A stretch of 64,000 nucleotides of DNA. Origin: Ananas comosus. Lineage: Eukaryota; Streptophyta; Magnoliopsida; Poales; Bromeliaceae. Position 1 is the first letter of the stretch. Every line of letters starts with the position of its first letter. Location of the stretch: positions 8,375,842 to 8,439,841 of the forward strand of contig NC_033629.1 of NCBI RefSeq assembly GCF_001540865.1, given 5' to 3'. The notes beneath the pieces are model-generated. The model ran no database searches. It was given only the letters and a program-made list of their open reading frames with translations, and had not been told where the DNA came from. The translations under genes and the position numbers were made by a program. Of the stretch, positions 35,101 to 46,812 are shown in pieces.

Positions 35101-37827
35101 ATCATGGTTATTTTTTATAGTAGTGTGATATGATAGATATGACGGATTTTATGAATATGATAGATTTAAAGAGAAATTATGGAAATAAAATATGGTGGTT
35201 GAGTGTATTAAGAAGAGTTAAGTCTTGGACAATAGACACATAGGCTCAAGTGAGTGAGCACATAATAACTTATAAAATGTTTGAGGGCATATGATTATAT
35301 ATTATTTTCATATATAAATTCTTTTAATATTAGTTATTTAAAAACATTAAATTCAAAAATTAAATATCATAGTAACTAAATTAATCAACTCATATATTAC
35401 ACTTTCATATAAGTGTCCGCAGCATCGCACTGGTTATTCACTAGTTAAGAATTACGATAGACTGATATTCTTATTGGAAGCTTCCTTTAAACACTTAGAT
35501 CTATCTTGCCTAAATACTTGCAACCTTTGTAGGGTTCATTGGCAGATATGTTTCTGAGGAGCGCGGAACTTGTTAAAGATGCACATGGAATCGCATCCCT
35601 GGTATAAAGCCATGTTCAATTACTTTTTCCAGTAAATTTACATATATGTCCATATAGTTAGGTAATACATGTGACCTTACCTGAATGTAGTGCTTTTTGT
35701 AATGTACACCGGAATATTAAAAGTTCCGATTTTTCTGGCTAACTTTGATAGATTGTTTGCTTTAAATATTTCATTGTTAGAAAAAAAAGGAAAAACTATT
35801 TTTTTACTTTTGATCGTATGTTCTGCAAACTAATGAAGTATATGTTACTTGATGCATAATTGCTCAACTTCTTTGGCATGTGCCATCAAGTTCCAACAAA
35901 AATTCATGGGATTTTCTGAATTTGAAATTAGTGAAAGTGTAGGTAGTAAAATAAATATTTTTAAAAATTTAGATACCTCTTTCGTCAAGATGCATTGTAG
36001 TTCTGGTTTGCTTTGTATGGTTTTACCTATTAGTTATGATTTTGCTGTATTAAAATTCCCCATATCATTGTAGAGTGGTGTGCTGCCTTTCTTTGTCCCA
36101 TTTGCTCAAGCATTTGCCGCAGTTATCACGGCAGCCCTAACTGGATCACTCTACTATGTTGCCACTGCCCCGAAAGGTAAGTTACACTAGGCCTTACCTC
36201 TCTTGAAAATTACTAATGCTATTTCTTTTCCTTTGTCTTACCTTTATGTCCTGCATTTTCCTGCAGACCCTACTTATGTGGTTACAGCAGTATCATCACA
36301 TTCTCGTTCTAGTCGCAACGACCTCAAGAAGCTTTTTGCTGGTGAGTGTTGTAAGTTATGTATAATGTAAGATATTTGGTGCTGCATGTTTCACTTGGCT
36401 TCACTTGTAGAGATTCTAATATGAGAATTAGAAGCTGAAATGAGTTTCTGAGCTCGAAAAGCATAAAGATCCAACTCAAGCTTATGCTTTTGCTACCACA
36501 TATGGCTGATGAGCAACTTTGAATTAGAAGACTGTTAGTGCTGTTTCTAAATTGTGTTAATAAACCAACACTTCTGGTGGAGCACCGGTTGGACTAAATA
36601 TTTGTAACGACCGTCTGCTAGCATTATAACTCGTTATATCTTAAATTTAGTTATTACTTCTAGTGTGCCTGTCACATATATATTTCTTACACCCTCCTGT
36701 ATTTTGGGACTATTGGGGTGTAATATTTTCCTCCTGCTTTAGGTGATGATGTTCTCGTCAGCTCATCCTAATTACACACATAGCCGAGGATTATAAAGTA
36801 ATTTGAAGTTTATATTTCCGGCTGGTGAATTGGTTTTGGTACCAAGTGTAACGATCCAACCCGCTAGCACTAATAACTTGTTAGACTCTAAACCATCGGC
36901 CCAAAATGCTTAAACTTAGTTATTTTTTCTAGTGTACCCGTCACATATAAGCCCCTCACACTTCTATATTATCTACCGTGGGACTATTAGGGTGTTACAG
37001 CATACAAGTTTGTGTGTTTTTAAAAAAATCAAAAGCACATACCAAAATAGATATATTAAAACAAATTGGACATTCTACTCAATTTGCAGCTTGGTATGAA
37101 AGAAGGCAAATGAAGAAGATATATTCTCCCCTTCTCGAAGGATTGTTGGCCCTCTACCTTGGTTTTGAGTGGATCCAGGTAATCTTTGCACTTCCGCATT
37201 GTTATTTAGTAGGATAAACTTCATTAATAATCCCCGCACTCTCCTGATATTGTGACTTATTCCCTGAACTTCTTATTTATTACAACTCCATTCTTGCTCA
37301 CTAGAGAACCTAGCGCTGACTTTTTCCTAAAGATTGGCTTTTTTAACCCTATTTTAGGTACTTTCAGACGTATCCATTTTACAAGAAAAGACTTAAATAT
37401 TATATTTTAAGTACTGTTGTGTCGAAAATTTGCCGGCATAGTACCGTGCCATGCTATGCCAATACGTGCTGGTTATAAAAAATACATGAGTCCCGACACA
37501 TATTGTATGAAATATTTAGTGCATGCCGTATCGTACCAGTGTGTTCCGGTCACAAAAAATACATGTGTGCCGGTACATAATCGCATGAAATATTTATTTT
37601 CTTTAGCAACAAAATATTCTAATTGTTTATTATATATTCTTATCAAGTCTTTTGAATTTTATTGAGAAAATTACTTATTAATTTAAAAAAAAGTGAGTTT
37701 TGAAATATATCATCGACATGGAGGTTGCATCCTGCCGATATCTTGTTGGCATAATATGGTATGGTAGATACGGTCTGTGCCGATGAGTACTTAAATCTTT
37801 GATTAAACAGTTGTTTTACTAAAAAAA

Positions 37828-37884
<57 letters not shown>

Positions 37885-38147
37885 CTTGACTAGGTAATAA
37901 TATTGAGGTAAGACGTAAACTATCCTTTAATTTCACCTTATTTACTAAAAGAGGCGAAAAGAAAAGGCAATAATTATGTAACCGGGCATATTTACGATGA
38001 CTGCAGACGGATAACATTCTCTCTCCTATGATCACGCATGGCATATACTCTGCTGTGGTGTTAGGACACGGGCTGTGGAAAATTCATGACCATAGGCGTA
38101 GGCTGCGCAATAGGATTCAACAGTTAAGGGCGGAAGCAAGGAACTAA
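32142..38147 (+). CDS. CPBP/CAAX-protease-like membrane protein, nine exons, 391 aa
   Basis: Exons: 32142-32529, 33162-33313, 34013-34108, 34514-34576, 35533-35601, 36074-36176, 36267-36341, 37090-37178, 38007-38147. All introns are GT-AG and phases match, giving 391 residues to TAA. Residues 1-120 are Ser/Ala-rich with few acidic residues, a plausible plastid transit region. Hydrophobic segments lie near 163-180, 213-232, 264-285, 330-343 and 354-366. The family motif E-E-x3-R is E224, E225, R229. The C-terminal motif is N348...T355-H356-G, followed by a basic tail. The expected F-x3-H motif is not visible and the residue four after H356 is Ser rather than Asn. CPBP proteins are intramembrane proteases or membrane scaffolds; the plant orthologues are little characterised. 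The start is the first ATG with a good context after a CT-rich leader containing an AAACCCTA telo-box near 32109. Confidence 0.92.
32366..32440 (+). repeat. GCG trinucleotide / Ser-Ala tract in exon 1
   Basis: A (GCG)n run encodes about ten alanines and flanking TCC/TCG/TCT runs encode serines in the N-terminal region of the CPBP protein. Length variation here would be in frame and is expected to be tolerated in a transit-like region. Confidence 0.8.
34577..35532 (+). other. Intron 4 of the CPBP gene, AT-rich with a small tandem repeat
   Basis: A ~26-bp unit (AATGTACTTACATATATAAA..TACGTA) occurs twice at about 34865-34916. The rest is AT-rich without recognisable element ends. Confidence 0.5.
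36603..36999 (-). mobile_element. TRIM-like or internally deleted LTR element in intron 7
   Basis: Two related repeats, 36603-36725 and 36847-36999, both begin TGTAACGA.C and end ..GGTGTTACA or a decayed GGTGTAATA. They share GCTAGCA, TTAGTTATT, CTAGTGT.CC.GTCACATATA and GGGACTATT. On the minus strand the LTR would start TGTAACACCCTAATAGTCCC and is followed by CTTGGTACCAAAACC, a degenerate primer-site-like sequence. No target duplication is seen and no ORF is present. It lies inside the CPBP intron and need not affect splicing. Confidence 0.6.
37179..38006 (+). other. Intron 8 of the CPBP gene, repeat-rich
   Basis: Holds GGATAAACTTCATTAATA at 37212, the same terminus type as the MITE at 28931 but with no partner end found (truncated). 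A stretch near 37430-37600 has three related CCGGCA / ACATGTGTGCCGG words, and a long poly-T follows. The intron ends TGCAG before the last exon. Confidence 0.6.
37821..37884. repeat. A11-T53 homopolymer run
   Basis: Eleven A followed by 53 T in intron 8. The run length is likely inaccurate in the assembly. It is not a SINE tail, as no SINE body adjoins it. Confidence 0.9.
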
Positions 38148-38538
38148 AACAAATTATAGAGCCCCAGTCAGGACAAAAAAAAAAAGAAAAAGAAACATGC
38201 AACCATGTCGGGGAGGAAGAATGGACGCCTTTGTTCCAACAAACACTAGGCCTTGATCAAACGAAATGAGAGTGAAAATGCAAGTCGTATATCTACTTTT
38301 GGTGTATATATGCAAATTAGATAGCCAATTTATGCAGGAAAATAAATTATGTTGTGTATATTTTCATAAGAGGTAGAAATGATGTTGTAGACAGTTTTAA
38401 GTCTTCTTGCAGCAATATGGCTTTTCAAATATATGAACGCTTGGTTGCCATCAATAAAGATCATTGATATCATATATTCCTTATTCCTTATTCCTTGGTG
38501 CGAGTATTCTTATAGAGGTCTCTACAACCAGAATTGTT

Positions 38539-38714
38539 TTTTTTTTTGAGAGATAGGTAGTATGCTATCCGCTTCGTTTTATTTTATTTAAAAATGAACT
38601 TAGATGGCAATATGAATCAACTAGGATTCGAACTTGGATCGGGTACCAACCACCAAGCTTTTTGCCACTTGCTCTAGGAACAGCTTTTTGCCACTTGCTC
38701 TAGGAACGGTCGGT
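38539..38714 (-). mobile_element. Au-like SINE, second copy, with internal duplication
   Basis: Same family as 12054-12203 (minus strand CCGACCGTTCCTAGAGCAAG .. TTCGAATCCTAGTT .. CTACCTATCTCTC then an A-run). Flanks TACAACCAGAATTGTT (38523-38538) and TACAATCAGAATTGTT (38715-38730) match at 15 of 16. A ~26-bp segment containing TTTTTGCCACTTGCTC is duplicated in tandem near 38656-38705, inside the tRNA-like head. It lies about 390 bp downstream of the CPBP stop codon, so it may be in or near that gene's 3' end. Confidence 0.85.
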
Positions 38715-38739
38715 TACAATCAGAATTGTTGTTGTTGTA

Positions 38740-39030
38740 GTATGCTGAATATAAATACTGTAATTATTTTTTGACAGCATAAATTTTTGGAGAACAATTA
38801 TTGTTTTGTATTATTAAACTTGGTATCAAAATAGAAAGTCTTAGATTCGAATTCTGCTAGGCTTCCGAATTTTGTCAGGCTCTTAGTGTTATTTATTTTA
38901 TTTTTTTTCGGCTTATCAAAAAAGTTTAGAATCTAGACATAAGAAAGAGTATTGAATAAAAATATTAAAAATACTATTTTATGACGGTTTAAGTTTTTAA
39001 AGAATAATGATTGTTTCGTATTATTTAACA
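38740..39030 (+). mobile_element. Possible very short LTR (TRIM-like) element
   Basis: Two related ~80-bp blocks end GTTTTGTATTATTAAACT (near 38820) and GTTTCGTATTATTTAACA (near 39030). The first is followed at once by TGGTATCAAAATAG, a primer-site-like sequence. No duplication was resolved and the class is uncertain. Confidence 0.35.
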
Positions 39031-42000
39031 AAGTAAATTTGACTGAAGGTGTTTTAAGTGGATATGTGCTCCCTAGCTTAATGCCCTTATTACCATTCTT
39101 TAGGTGATTCTATTTCTCCTCTTTTCTCCAGTCCATTTGGAATCGTTGTTTCAATTGTCTTTTCATCATGCACCAGCTACTAAAATCTTCATCAGTAACT
39201 AGCATAGGAACCCGTGTCATGCAGCGGACATTTTTCATTTTTAGAAAGTAATTTTGATTTTAAATAATTTAATAAATTTGAAGAAAACTGCGAGAAAAAA
39301 AATAGCATTAGTGCAGAACTTCAAGATATCATTCGAGTTTCAGCCAAAAAATACCTATAAAATCAAAATAAACAGAAGTATTTGAAGACAAAAAATAAAG
39401 AAATAAAAAATTTAGTGATAACAGAGGAGTTTGAAAAAAAATCAAACGAAACACAACATTAATATACATAAAGAAAACATAGTTTCCAGACCAAAGCTTA
39501 GTTTCAAACAGTTCGGGAACCTGGCACATTGTAGCAAAGATTACAGTTCTTCATAGTAAGATGTGACGTTTCAATACAACCGCAAATTATAGAAAAAAGT
39601 TAATAATTTTTTAGATTATGATAATATTTTAAGAAATGTGGATGTATAAGAAAATAAGAGTCGGATTATGGTGCTTCTAATTTATTAATCATCGGATCAG
39701 CCATTTTGACTATTTCTAGCCCTTGAATTTATATGGAATCACTAAACTCTAGAGAGATTACTAAATTCTAAGAAGGACCACTGTCATCCAACTCTATAAT
39801 TCTTAATCCAAGAGCAAAAAGTTGGAAACACCAATTTTTTTATACTTTTGAAAGCTTATTAGTTCTACACAAAAAATAATATATGATTTTTTAGTACCTA
39901 AAAGGTTTTTTTTTTTTTTTTTTTTCCATACTTTTTTACTTTCGTGGAGTCGATTGAGAGCTTTTAGAAAACAATTCATAAAATATAAAATAAGAAAGAA
40001 ACAAATATGAGGAGTACGAATATATAAAATTCATATATACAAAAGTGAATAGAAAGTTAATTGGTGAATGTATAACAGAGAACAAAAGAGAGCAAAAATA
40101 ACAAAAAAGAAAAAATTTAATAAGAACGGAGGAGTACATATGGAGCAAAAGAAACAAAATATAAATATATAATAGGTGCATATGATTATTTTTTACAAAT
40201 AATTCTTAGCTAAAGAATATTTCTATTTAGAAACCAAATGATTTAAGAAATTCGAAAAGAATTAGCAGCAAAAAAAAAACCTCTTTAGTATAAAAATTAC
40301 CAAACCAATTTATAAAGGTAATAAATTACTTTAACATAGTCGGTTCTATTAAACACGAAAAACCTCATATTTTTGCTTCTCACTATATATATATTCTTGG
40401 CTCAAAGTACTATGCAACTATATTTTTGCTTCTCACTGAAAATTCTGAGTTTAAATTTCAAATTTAGAATTTAAATTTATATTTAAAAATTCAAATTTTA
40501 AATTTTAAATTTACTAATTTTATATTTATATTTTAGATTAAAATATCAAATTTTAAATTTTTTATGCAAATTTAATTAAAATTTTAAAATTTGTTTCATC
40601 ATTTTTTTGTGTTCAACTCAGCTAACAAGTTGTTGTTTTATTTCTTTATTATTTAGAAACGTGGGAGTTATTTTTCTAACAAAAACTTGCTGCCAAAACT
40701 ATAACAACTTCATAATGGATAAAAAGAAAAAAAAATGAGATAACAATTTAAGGAGGAGAAATAAAGAATTTTTCAGCTTAGAAATCAGTATACCATGGAA
40801 ACAAATATGAGAGAATGATATGGATTTGTTGGAGAAAAAGAATCCTAATAAATAAAACACAACGAATTATATGAGCCAAATTGAGAATAAAGATTACCAA
40901 AATAGCATGTAAAAAGAAGAAGAAGAAGAAGAAGAAGAAGAGATGCTCTCAGAAAGGGTCGGCCGGTGGCAAGGCGGTGGAGGCAACATGAAACGGCCGA
41001 GAGGGCGAGGAGTGCCGGGCTAATCAAGAAATGAAAGCATATAGTCAGTGACATATAGATCACTACTTCTTTGATGCATTTATAGTGGCCAAAAAAAAAA
41101 AAAATTCAAATAATAGCTAATTACCAAATACTATCTTACCATAGCGAATAATGTGTGGATTCGGAGATTGCAGGACCCAAGAAATAGCAAATTTTATGAT
41201 TGCAAAATATTAGCAAGGAAATGAACTCATGACAATAAGATAAGCCTAATTATAGAAACTGTGTATCATGACTAGCTCTGAAGAAGCCCCTATTTACAAT
41301 TGTTTAGGAAAAGAAATTGCCTTTATCATTTATCTTAGGCTTCTTACCTAAACTATCCTAACGATTTTCACCTCAAAATAGACTTCACACAACTGCCTTG
41401 AAGAAACTGAAAAAACTCGTCAAAATGGCTTCTCAAGGAAGTTCTTATTATCCAACTACGCTTCCTCCTCCATCTGATCTGTATTTAAGCAAATGAAGGC
41501 TCAAATTAATATCAGAATAATGAATAATTTCAGGGTTAAAGTGTAGCAAAACCATAATGCCACTAAAAGGTACTATAGAGAGTCAATCTAATCCTGCACC
41601 TTCAAGGACATGGCATAACTTTTAATGAATGAGCTAAATATCTTAAAATCTCTTGACACATCTCTTCAAAAAGTCAGAAACTTGGAGTTCTGTTAGACAC
41701 ATGCATCTTTTCTAGTGTTTACACATTAAAAGAAAAGGTAAAAAAATACATGTTTTCACAGAAAGCATCAGAAGGTTACAATGCATGAGCACATATGGCT
41801 GAATGAAACATTAGCTAGCTGCTATTTCATATTTTTATATAAAGAAATGACTTACGTTTGAAGAATAGTACTTCACTATTCTAGAAATGCCAATGTCTCA
41901 CATGATATCTGATAGATACTCTGACAGAATTTGCCTCAAGCATCTTATTACTGTTCAAAATAAAGGAGACTTGAATACGTCAGGCTAACCACTTGAAATG

Positions 42001-42700
42001 CTCTTTAAGTTTTCAATCCTAAACTCCTGCTGTAAACTATCTCATGACTCGCTTCATTATACAATTTGTTAAATATCTGTTTGTGTAAGAGCAGGAAAGT
42101 TTTTTTTTTTTTTTTTTTTTTTTGCACATTTACCCATATAAAAATATAAAAACTGTGCATAAAACATTCCAACATTGATAGCTGCATATGTGTCCATGGC
42201 AAATTACGTTTTAATTTCCAGCTATCAAAGAGCATATTGGCGAGTGCATCTAAAAATAAGTAAATAAGATTTGAAGTGTCGTACATGCAAGTAGTAGTGC
42301 ATTTGGACTGGTATGTGGTATGTAGCAAACAAATTTCATAGTAACAAATTTCATATTGAAAACTGAGGAATTAAATTAATACCCATCTTGGTTCGTCGGA
42401 ATTTAGAAACCTGCTGTGAGCTCTGCAGCATGGCTCGGAGTTTTGTACCACCAGTCTATTGATGGAATATGATAAAAAATCAAAGTTCTTAAGATTAAAG
42501 ATCGAAAATCCATAGTCCTCCAGAAATAGCAAGCTTAGATTGTTCAAAATAATAAAAACTACAATTACTCACATATACAGCCAAAAAAGACGAAACCAAA
42601 TGAGTATCTTAAGTTGAGATCTAAGTCAGTTTGACATAGTAGTATAGTACTTGTTCAGATTACATTACGAAACTGCATGACCTTTAACCATAGTCTGACC
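39031..42700. other. AT-rich intergenic DNA, no gene seen
   Basis: Mostly low-complexity A/T, with runs of AAATTTAAATTT near 40440-40570, a T-run near 39907-39925 and 42103-42123, and an (AAG)n repeat at about 40915-40940. A short GC-richer patch at 40945-41030 has a minus-strand frame of 72 codons that is not recognisable. Part of 41400-42700 may be the 3' flank of the candidate minus-strand gene. Confidence 0.5.
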
Positions 42701-42706
42701 AGCTTT

Positions 42707-42754
42707 TTATTCGGCCATTCTCCTGGCTAGCACCGGTATAGGCAAAGTGCGATC
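42707..42754 (-). CDS. Candidate terminal exon of an unidentified gene
   Basis: On the minus strand a strong polypyrimidine tract and acceptor (CCTCTTTCTGTTTCCGCAG) precede a 15-codon open stretch DRTLPIPVLARRMAE then TAA. Signal quality at the acceptor, rather than homology, is the reason for the call. Other pieces that could belong to the same gene lie at 46813-47079, on the far side of a copia insertion. I do not recognise the protein and cannot join the exons with certainty. Confidence 0.3.
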   Translation of the reverse strand, partial: DRTLPIPVLARRMAE

Positions 42755-43139
42755 CTGCGGAAACAGAAAGAGGACAAGGATAAAGAGAAAATCAATTTCA
42801 ATTTCAGTTATTTCAATTTCAACAAATCCAAAATATTAGAAACTGCAATTAGGCAATTTGAAAGAGCTCTTGAGTATCAAGTGGTAGACACATAAAAACT
42901 ATCAACCGGAAAAGGACAAGACATGCACACATATAGTCCAGGATTTAGCTAAAGCTGCTTTTGAAACTGCAATATTGAAATAGCATGATTAATTATGCCG
43001 ACTAATAGTCTAGCATGATGACATCCATTGCCTACACGGAAAATCATAAACAATTCAAGTGTCAAGCGGTTTTAATTCCTATATCTTAACAACTCTTGAT
43101 GTTCCTTCAAATGCGTAATCTGTGAGAGTTTGTGAATAC

Positions 43140-43540
43140 TGTTACGGCGGTGGGCCACCAACAAATACGTTTTTTATACTTGTTATGGTATATAGAGATC
43201 CCCACAAAAAGTAAAATAGAAAAGACAAGAGAAGAAGAAGACAAATCAAAGAATCTGGTACGTTGTCATAGAAGCAAAACTAAAAATAACTTTATTGAAG
43301 AAAATAATTCATCACCGTATGCAACCTTCGGCGAGCGCTAATTAATTATGGCGACTCCCGGCTTTATTAACAAAATAATTCCGGCCTACCTATTTATAAC
43401 TAATTACATAGAATCCTACTCTGACTCAATTTCATCTTAACCATAATCTAAATAACCGAATATATCTTAACAATAACCGAATATAATAATGGATAATATC
43501 AAATAATCTAATCATAATCTCATTAGCATTATCTTTAACA
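43140..43540 (-). repeat. 3' LTR of the RT-less copia element
   Basis: 401 bp; identical in length to its partner at 46407-46807. Confidence 0.93.
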
Positions 43541-44161
43541 CTCCTCCATAATGCAAAAGTTCTTCACACTGATCTTCTTTCGGCAAAATATGAATTTCTC
43601 CAATGGTAGTAGCTTTGTGAAAATATCGGTCATTTGCTCCTCGGTTGCGTAGTGTATCAACTCGAACCCTTCTCGTACTTTTTCGATCACCAAATGAACC
43701 TATCCAATCACTGTTAAAACAACCAAAATAAAAATCGTTAGGGTTAGTATACCACAACCGGTGGTCTCTTGTTCCTTTCAAATCTCTCAATATCCTTTTC
43801 GCCTTATATATCCACTAAATCCAATAACTTTTTTATCTATAGGCGATTCATCAAACTCGTAGATATTATTTTTCTTTAACGCTGCATTTTCTTTGTTCGT
43901 CGCCTTATACCAATAATTAGATTTTGCCGTCTTTTCGAAATTTTGTGATTCTCCACATTGTGAATACATGCACTGTTCGTATGTTTCACTAAGTGATCTT
44001 ACTTTTCTTGGCGCCGTCTCTGGAGAAGTTTCTGGTGAAATTCGCGGTGAAGCTTGTGGTGTTGTTTCTGTGCTTGTCGTATTTTCTCCATTGTTTCTAT
44101 TTTCAGTTGCATTTTCATTTTCGAATATCAGAAATGGATTATCCTGCACTTTTGCGCTCAA
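43541..44161 (-). pseudogene. Copia remnant: C-terminal hinge and RNase H fragments
   Basis: Minus-strand frames 43787-44161 and 43512-43790 read a Pro/Thr/Ser-rich hinge (TSPETAPRKVRSLSETYEQC), the first few RT-region residues, then FNSDWIGSFGDRKST, the start of RNase H, and a degraded end. Between the hinge and RNase H the family normally has over 300 residues of reverse transcriptase; here there are only a few dozen codons, so a deletion removed it. Confidence 0.8.
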
Positions 44162-44370
44162 ATCCCAAGCTTTTTGTTCATCAAATATAGCATTACGACT
44201 TATAATTAAAGAGTCAGTAGCAGGATTATAAAATCGATAGGCTTTACTTCTTTCGCTGGTCTATAGTCAGTAGCAGGATCATCAAATTTTTGCCTATTTT
44301 GTGATGAGATATGAACAAAAGAAACCGATCAAAAAATTTTAAATTATTTTACCTTCGGTTTTCAGCCGGT

Positions 44371-45375
44371 CTATACTTCATAAGGTGTAATATTCTCCAG
44401 CGCTAAAGTTGGACTTCTATTGAGAATATATGTTGCAGTAGATACCGCTTCTGCCCAAAATTTGTTTGGGAGATTTTTCACTTTGAACATGCTTTTTATC
44501 ATCTCGACTAAACTTCGATTTTTGCGATCTGCAACACCGTTCTGCTGAGGCGTGTAACTGGTTGTCAACTGTCTGTGGATACCATTAGCCTTACAAAAAT
44601 TTTCAAACTTGTTAGAAATAAATTCTCCCCCTTGATCTGTACGGAGGATCCTAATATAATAACCAGATTCGTTCTCAACCAAATTTTTAAATTTTTGAAA
44701 AACATCAAAAGCTTCGGATTTATTTTTGATAAAATAAACCCAAGTCATCTGGCTATAATCATCCACGAAAACTACAAAATAGTAATTGTTGCTGAGCGAC
44801 GATGTCTGCATTGGTCCACATACATCTGCATATATCAATTCTAATGGTTCTTTGGCTCTCCAATTGCTCTTTCTCGGAAAAGAGTTCCTATGATGCTTTC
44901 CTAGCACACAACTTTTCCATACAGAATCATTATTATGCACCAAAGGCAAACCATCAACCATATTCTTTTTATGTAATAGATCAAGTCTCTGTCCCTTAAA
45001 ACTCAAGTGACCATATCGATAGTGCCATAACCAATCATCATCTAGTACTACTTTCATTGCAACATGAATAGGAAAAATTTTATTTTTTGTTATCGGAACT
45101 TCAAAAAGTAAATTCTTTTTATTTTTATCTCCATAAATTGTGCACTTAGAATCTTCAAAAATAAACGAATGACCTTCTTTCAAAAATTGACCCACACTAA
45201 AAAGATTGGAATTCAATCCTGGAACATATAAGACATTATTTATTTTTTGCATTTCAGAAATATTTACCGTAATTGTACCCCTTCCATGCACGTCATGGAC
45301 ATAACCGTCATCTATTGTCACGCGGCGTTTAATTGATTTGTCCAAATTAATAAAGTTTTCTTCTTTTCCTATCAT
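44371..45375 (-). pseudogene. Copia GAG-pre-integrase and integrase ORF, 334 codons
   Basis: Open minus-strand frame. Near residues 118-165 are the GAG-pre-integrase His/Cys residues (WHYRYGHLSFKG, later C-x2-GKHHR). The integrase core has first Asp in IYADVCGP, second in LRTDQGGEF and Glu replaced by Asp in NGVADRKNRS, where the usual residue is Glu. That change at the third catalytic position suggests loss of activity. It is followed downstream by frameshifts. It would have been part of one polyprotein with the gag frames at 45498-46373. Confidence 0.85.
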
Positions 45376-45497
45376 GTGACTGCTATGACCACTATCGACA
45401 TAACAAATTTTGTTAGCAGTTTTTTCTAATGAACGACATGCAAGAAATACATTATCGTTTTCATTCTTTTCATAAGCAAAATTTGCATTATGTTATT

Positions 45498-46373
45498 TCA
45501 ATCGACAAAAGCGTTCGATATGGCCAAATTTTTTACAATAATAACATTGAATATTTTTACGATTGTGGGATTGATCGTTACCTCCGTAGGTTCTCTGATT
45601 TTGATTACTTGATCCTTCATTATTTCTGTTGTTGAAACCACCTGATCTACCGCCACAGCCTTTACCACGGCCACGACCACGACCTCTGCCACGACCTCCA
45701 GATGTTGAAGCTTGACGATTGAAAGTATCTGTACCATCTTTTTCATCGCTTTTCGATTCGCTTTGAAAAGCGTGCTCAGAAAAATTTTCAGTTCAATCTT
45801 TTCGTTTTTCATGTGCTAAAAGAGAACCAAGAAGTTCGCTACAAGATAATTTAGATAAATCTTTTCCTCTTCTATAGCAGAAACAACATCACCATATTTT
45901 TTCGTTAGACTTCTTAAAATTTTTTTGACTACTGTTTGATCAGTAATCTGTTCACCATAGGTATGCATCAAGATAACTAATTTCATAACTTTAGAATAAA
46001 AGGTATGAATATTTTTATTTTTTTGCATAAAAGAAGCTTCAAATCTTTTTTTTAAAGTTTGAAAACTCTAAGTACTTTTTCGTTACCTTGGTATTCTTTC
46101 TGTAATATATCCCAAGCTTCCTTCAATCGAGTAGCGCCGGCAATGTGGGAAAATATCGAATCGTCAACTGATTGCTGAATAAAGAAAAGCGCCTTTGCAT
46201 CTTTTTTCAGATTCTCTCCGGTTGTTTCCTTGCATCCTTTTTCTACAAGATCTCATAAATCTTACGATCGCAACAACGTCCGCATCTTCATGCACCAAAA
46301 ATCATAATTGTCCCCCTTGAATATTGGGAATCCTTGTGCAACTCCGTTAGCGCTGTTAAACGCCATCGACATC
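45498..46373 (-). pseudogene. Copia gag remnant with zinc-knuckle region
   Basis: The start ATG lies near 46373 (MSMAFNSANGVAQGFPIF, then GDNYDFW), followed by broken frames including KNKNIHTFYSKV (46028 downwards) and LRSLTKKYGDVVSAIEE. An Arg/Gly-rich stretch with a knuckle-like C-x-Y-C-x4-H-x4-C follows in another frame near 45520-45700. Several frameshifts separate these blocks. Confidence 0.75.
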
Positions 46374-46406
46374 TTCTCCTCTGGAAATCTAGGCTCTGAT
46401 ACCACT

Positions 46407-46807
46407 TGTTACGGCGGTGGGCCACCAACAAATACGTTCTATATACTTGTTATGGTCTATAGAGATCCCCACAAAAAGTAAAATAGAAAAGACAAGAGAG
46501 AAAGAAGACAAATCAAAGAATCTGGTACGTTGTAATAGAAGCAAAACTAAAAATAACTTTATTGAAGAAAATAACTCATCGCCATATGCAACCTTCGGCG
46601 AGCGCTAATTAATTATGGCGACTCCCGGCTTTATTAACAAAATAATTCCGGCCTACCTATTTATAACTAATTACATAGAATCCTACTCTGATTCAATTTC
46701 ATCTTAACCATAATCTAAATAACCGAATATATCTTAACAATAACCGAATATAATAATGGATAATATCAAATAATCTAATCCTAATCTCATTAGCATTATC
46801 TTTAACA
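46407..46807 (-). repeat. 5' LTR of the RT-less copia element
   Basis: 401 bp. On the minus strand it ends next to the TGGTATCAGAGCC primer site at about 46390-46403. Confidence 0.93.
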
Positions 46808-46812
46808 AATAC

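Larger units (their letters stand above)
43140..46807 (-). mobile_element. Ty1/copia element lacking reverse transcriptase
   Basis: Two 401-bp LTRs (43140-43540 and 46407-46807; TGTTACGG...TTTAACA as written on the plus strand) flank 2.87 kb. AATAC at 43135-43139 and 46808-46812 is the target duplication. On the minus strand the 5' LTR is followed by TGGTATCAGAGCC (primer site) and the 3' LTR is preceded by ATGGAGGAG (purine tract). The interior reads gag, zinc knuckle, GAG-pre-integrase, integrase, then jumps to an RNase H tail; no YVDD region is present. LTRs differ at roughly 11 of 401 sites. It cannot replicate by itself now. Confidence 0.93.

Noticed and set aside
37212..37300. MITE like the one at 28931
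   Set aside because: Only one terminus is present; no matching inverted end or 9-bp duplication was found within the intron.
37643..38044. 133-codon minus-strand frame with a polylysine tract
   Set aside because: The lysines come from the T53 run in intron 8; the opposite strand carries the real last exon of the CPBP gene.
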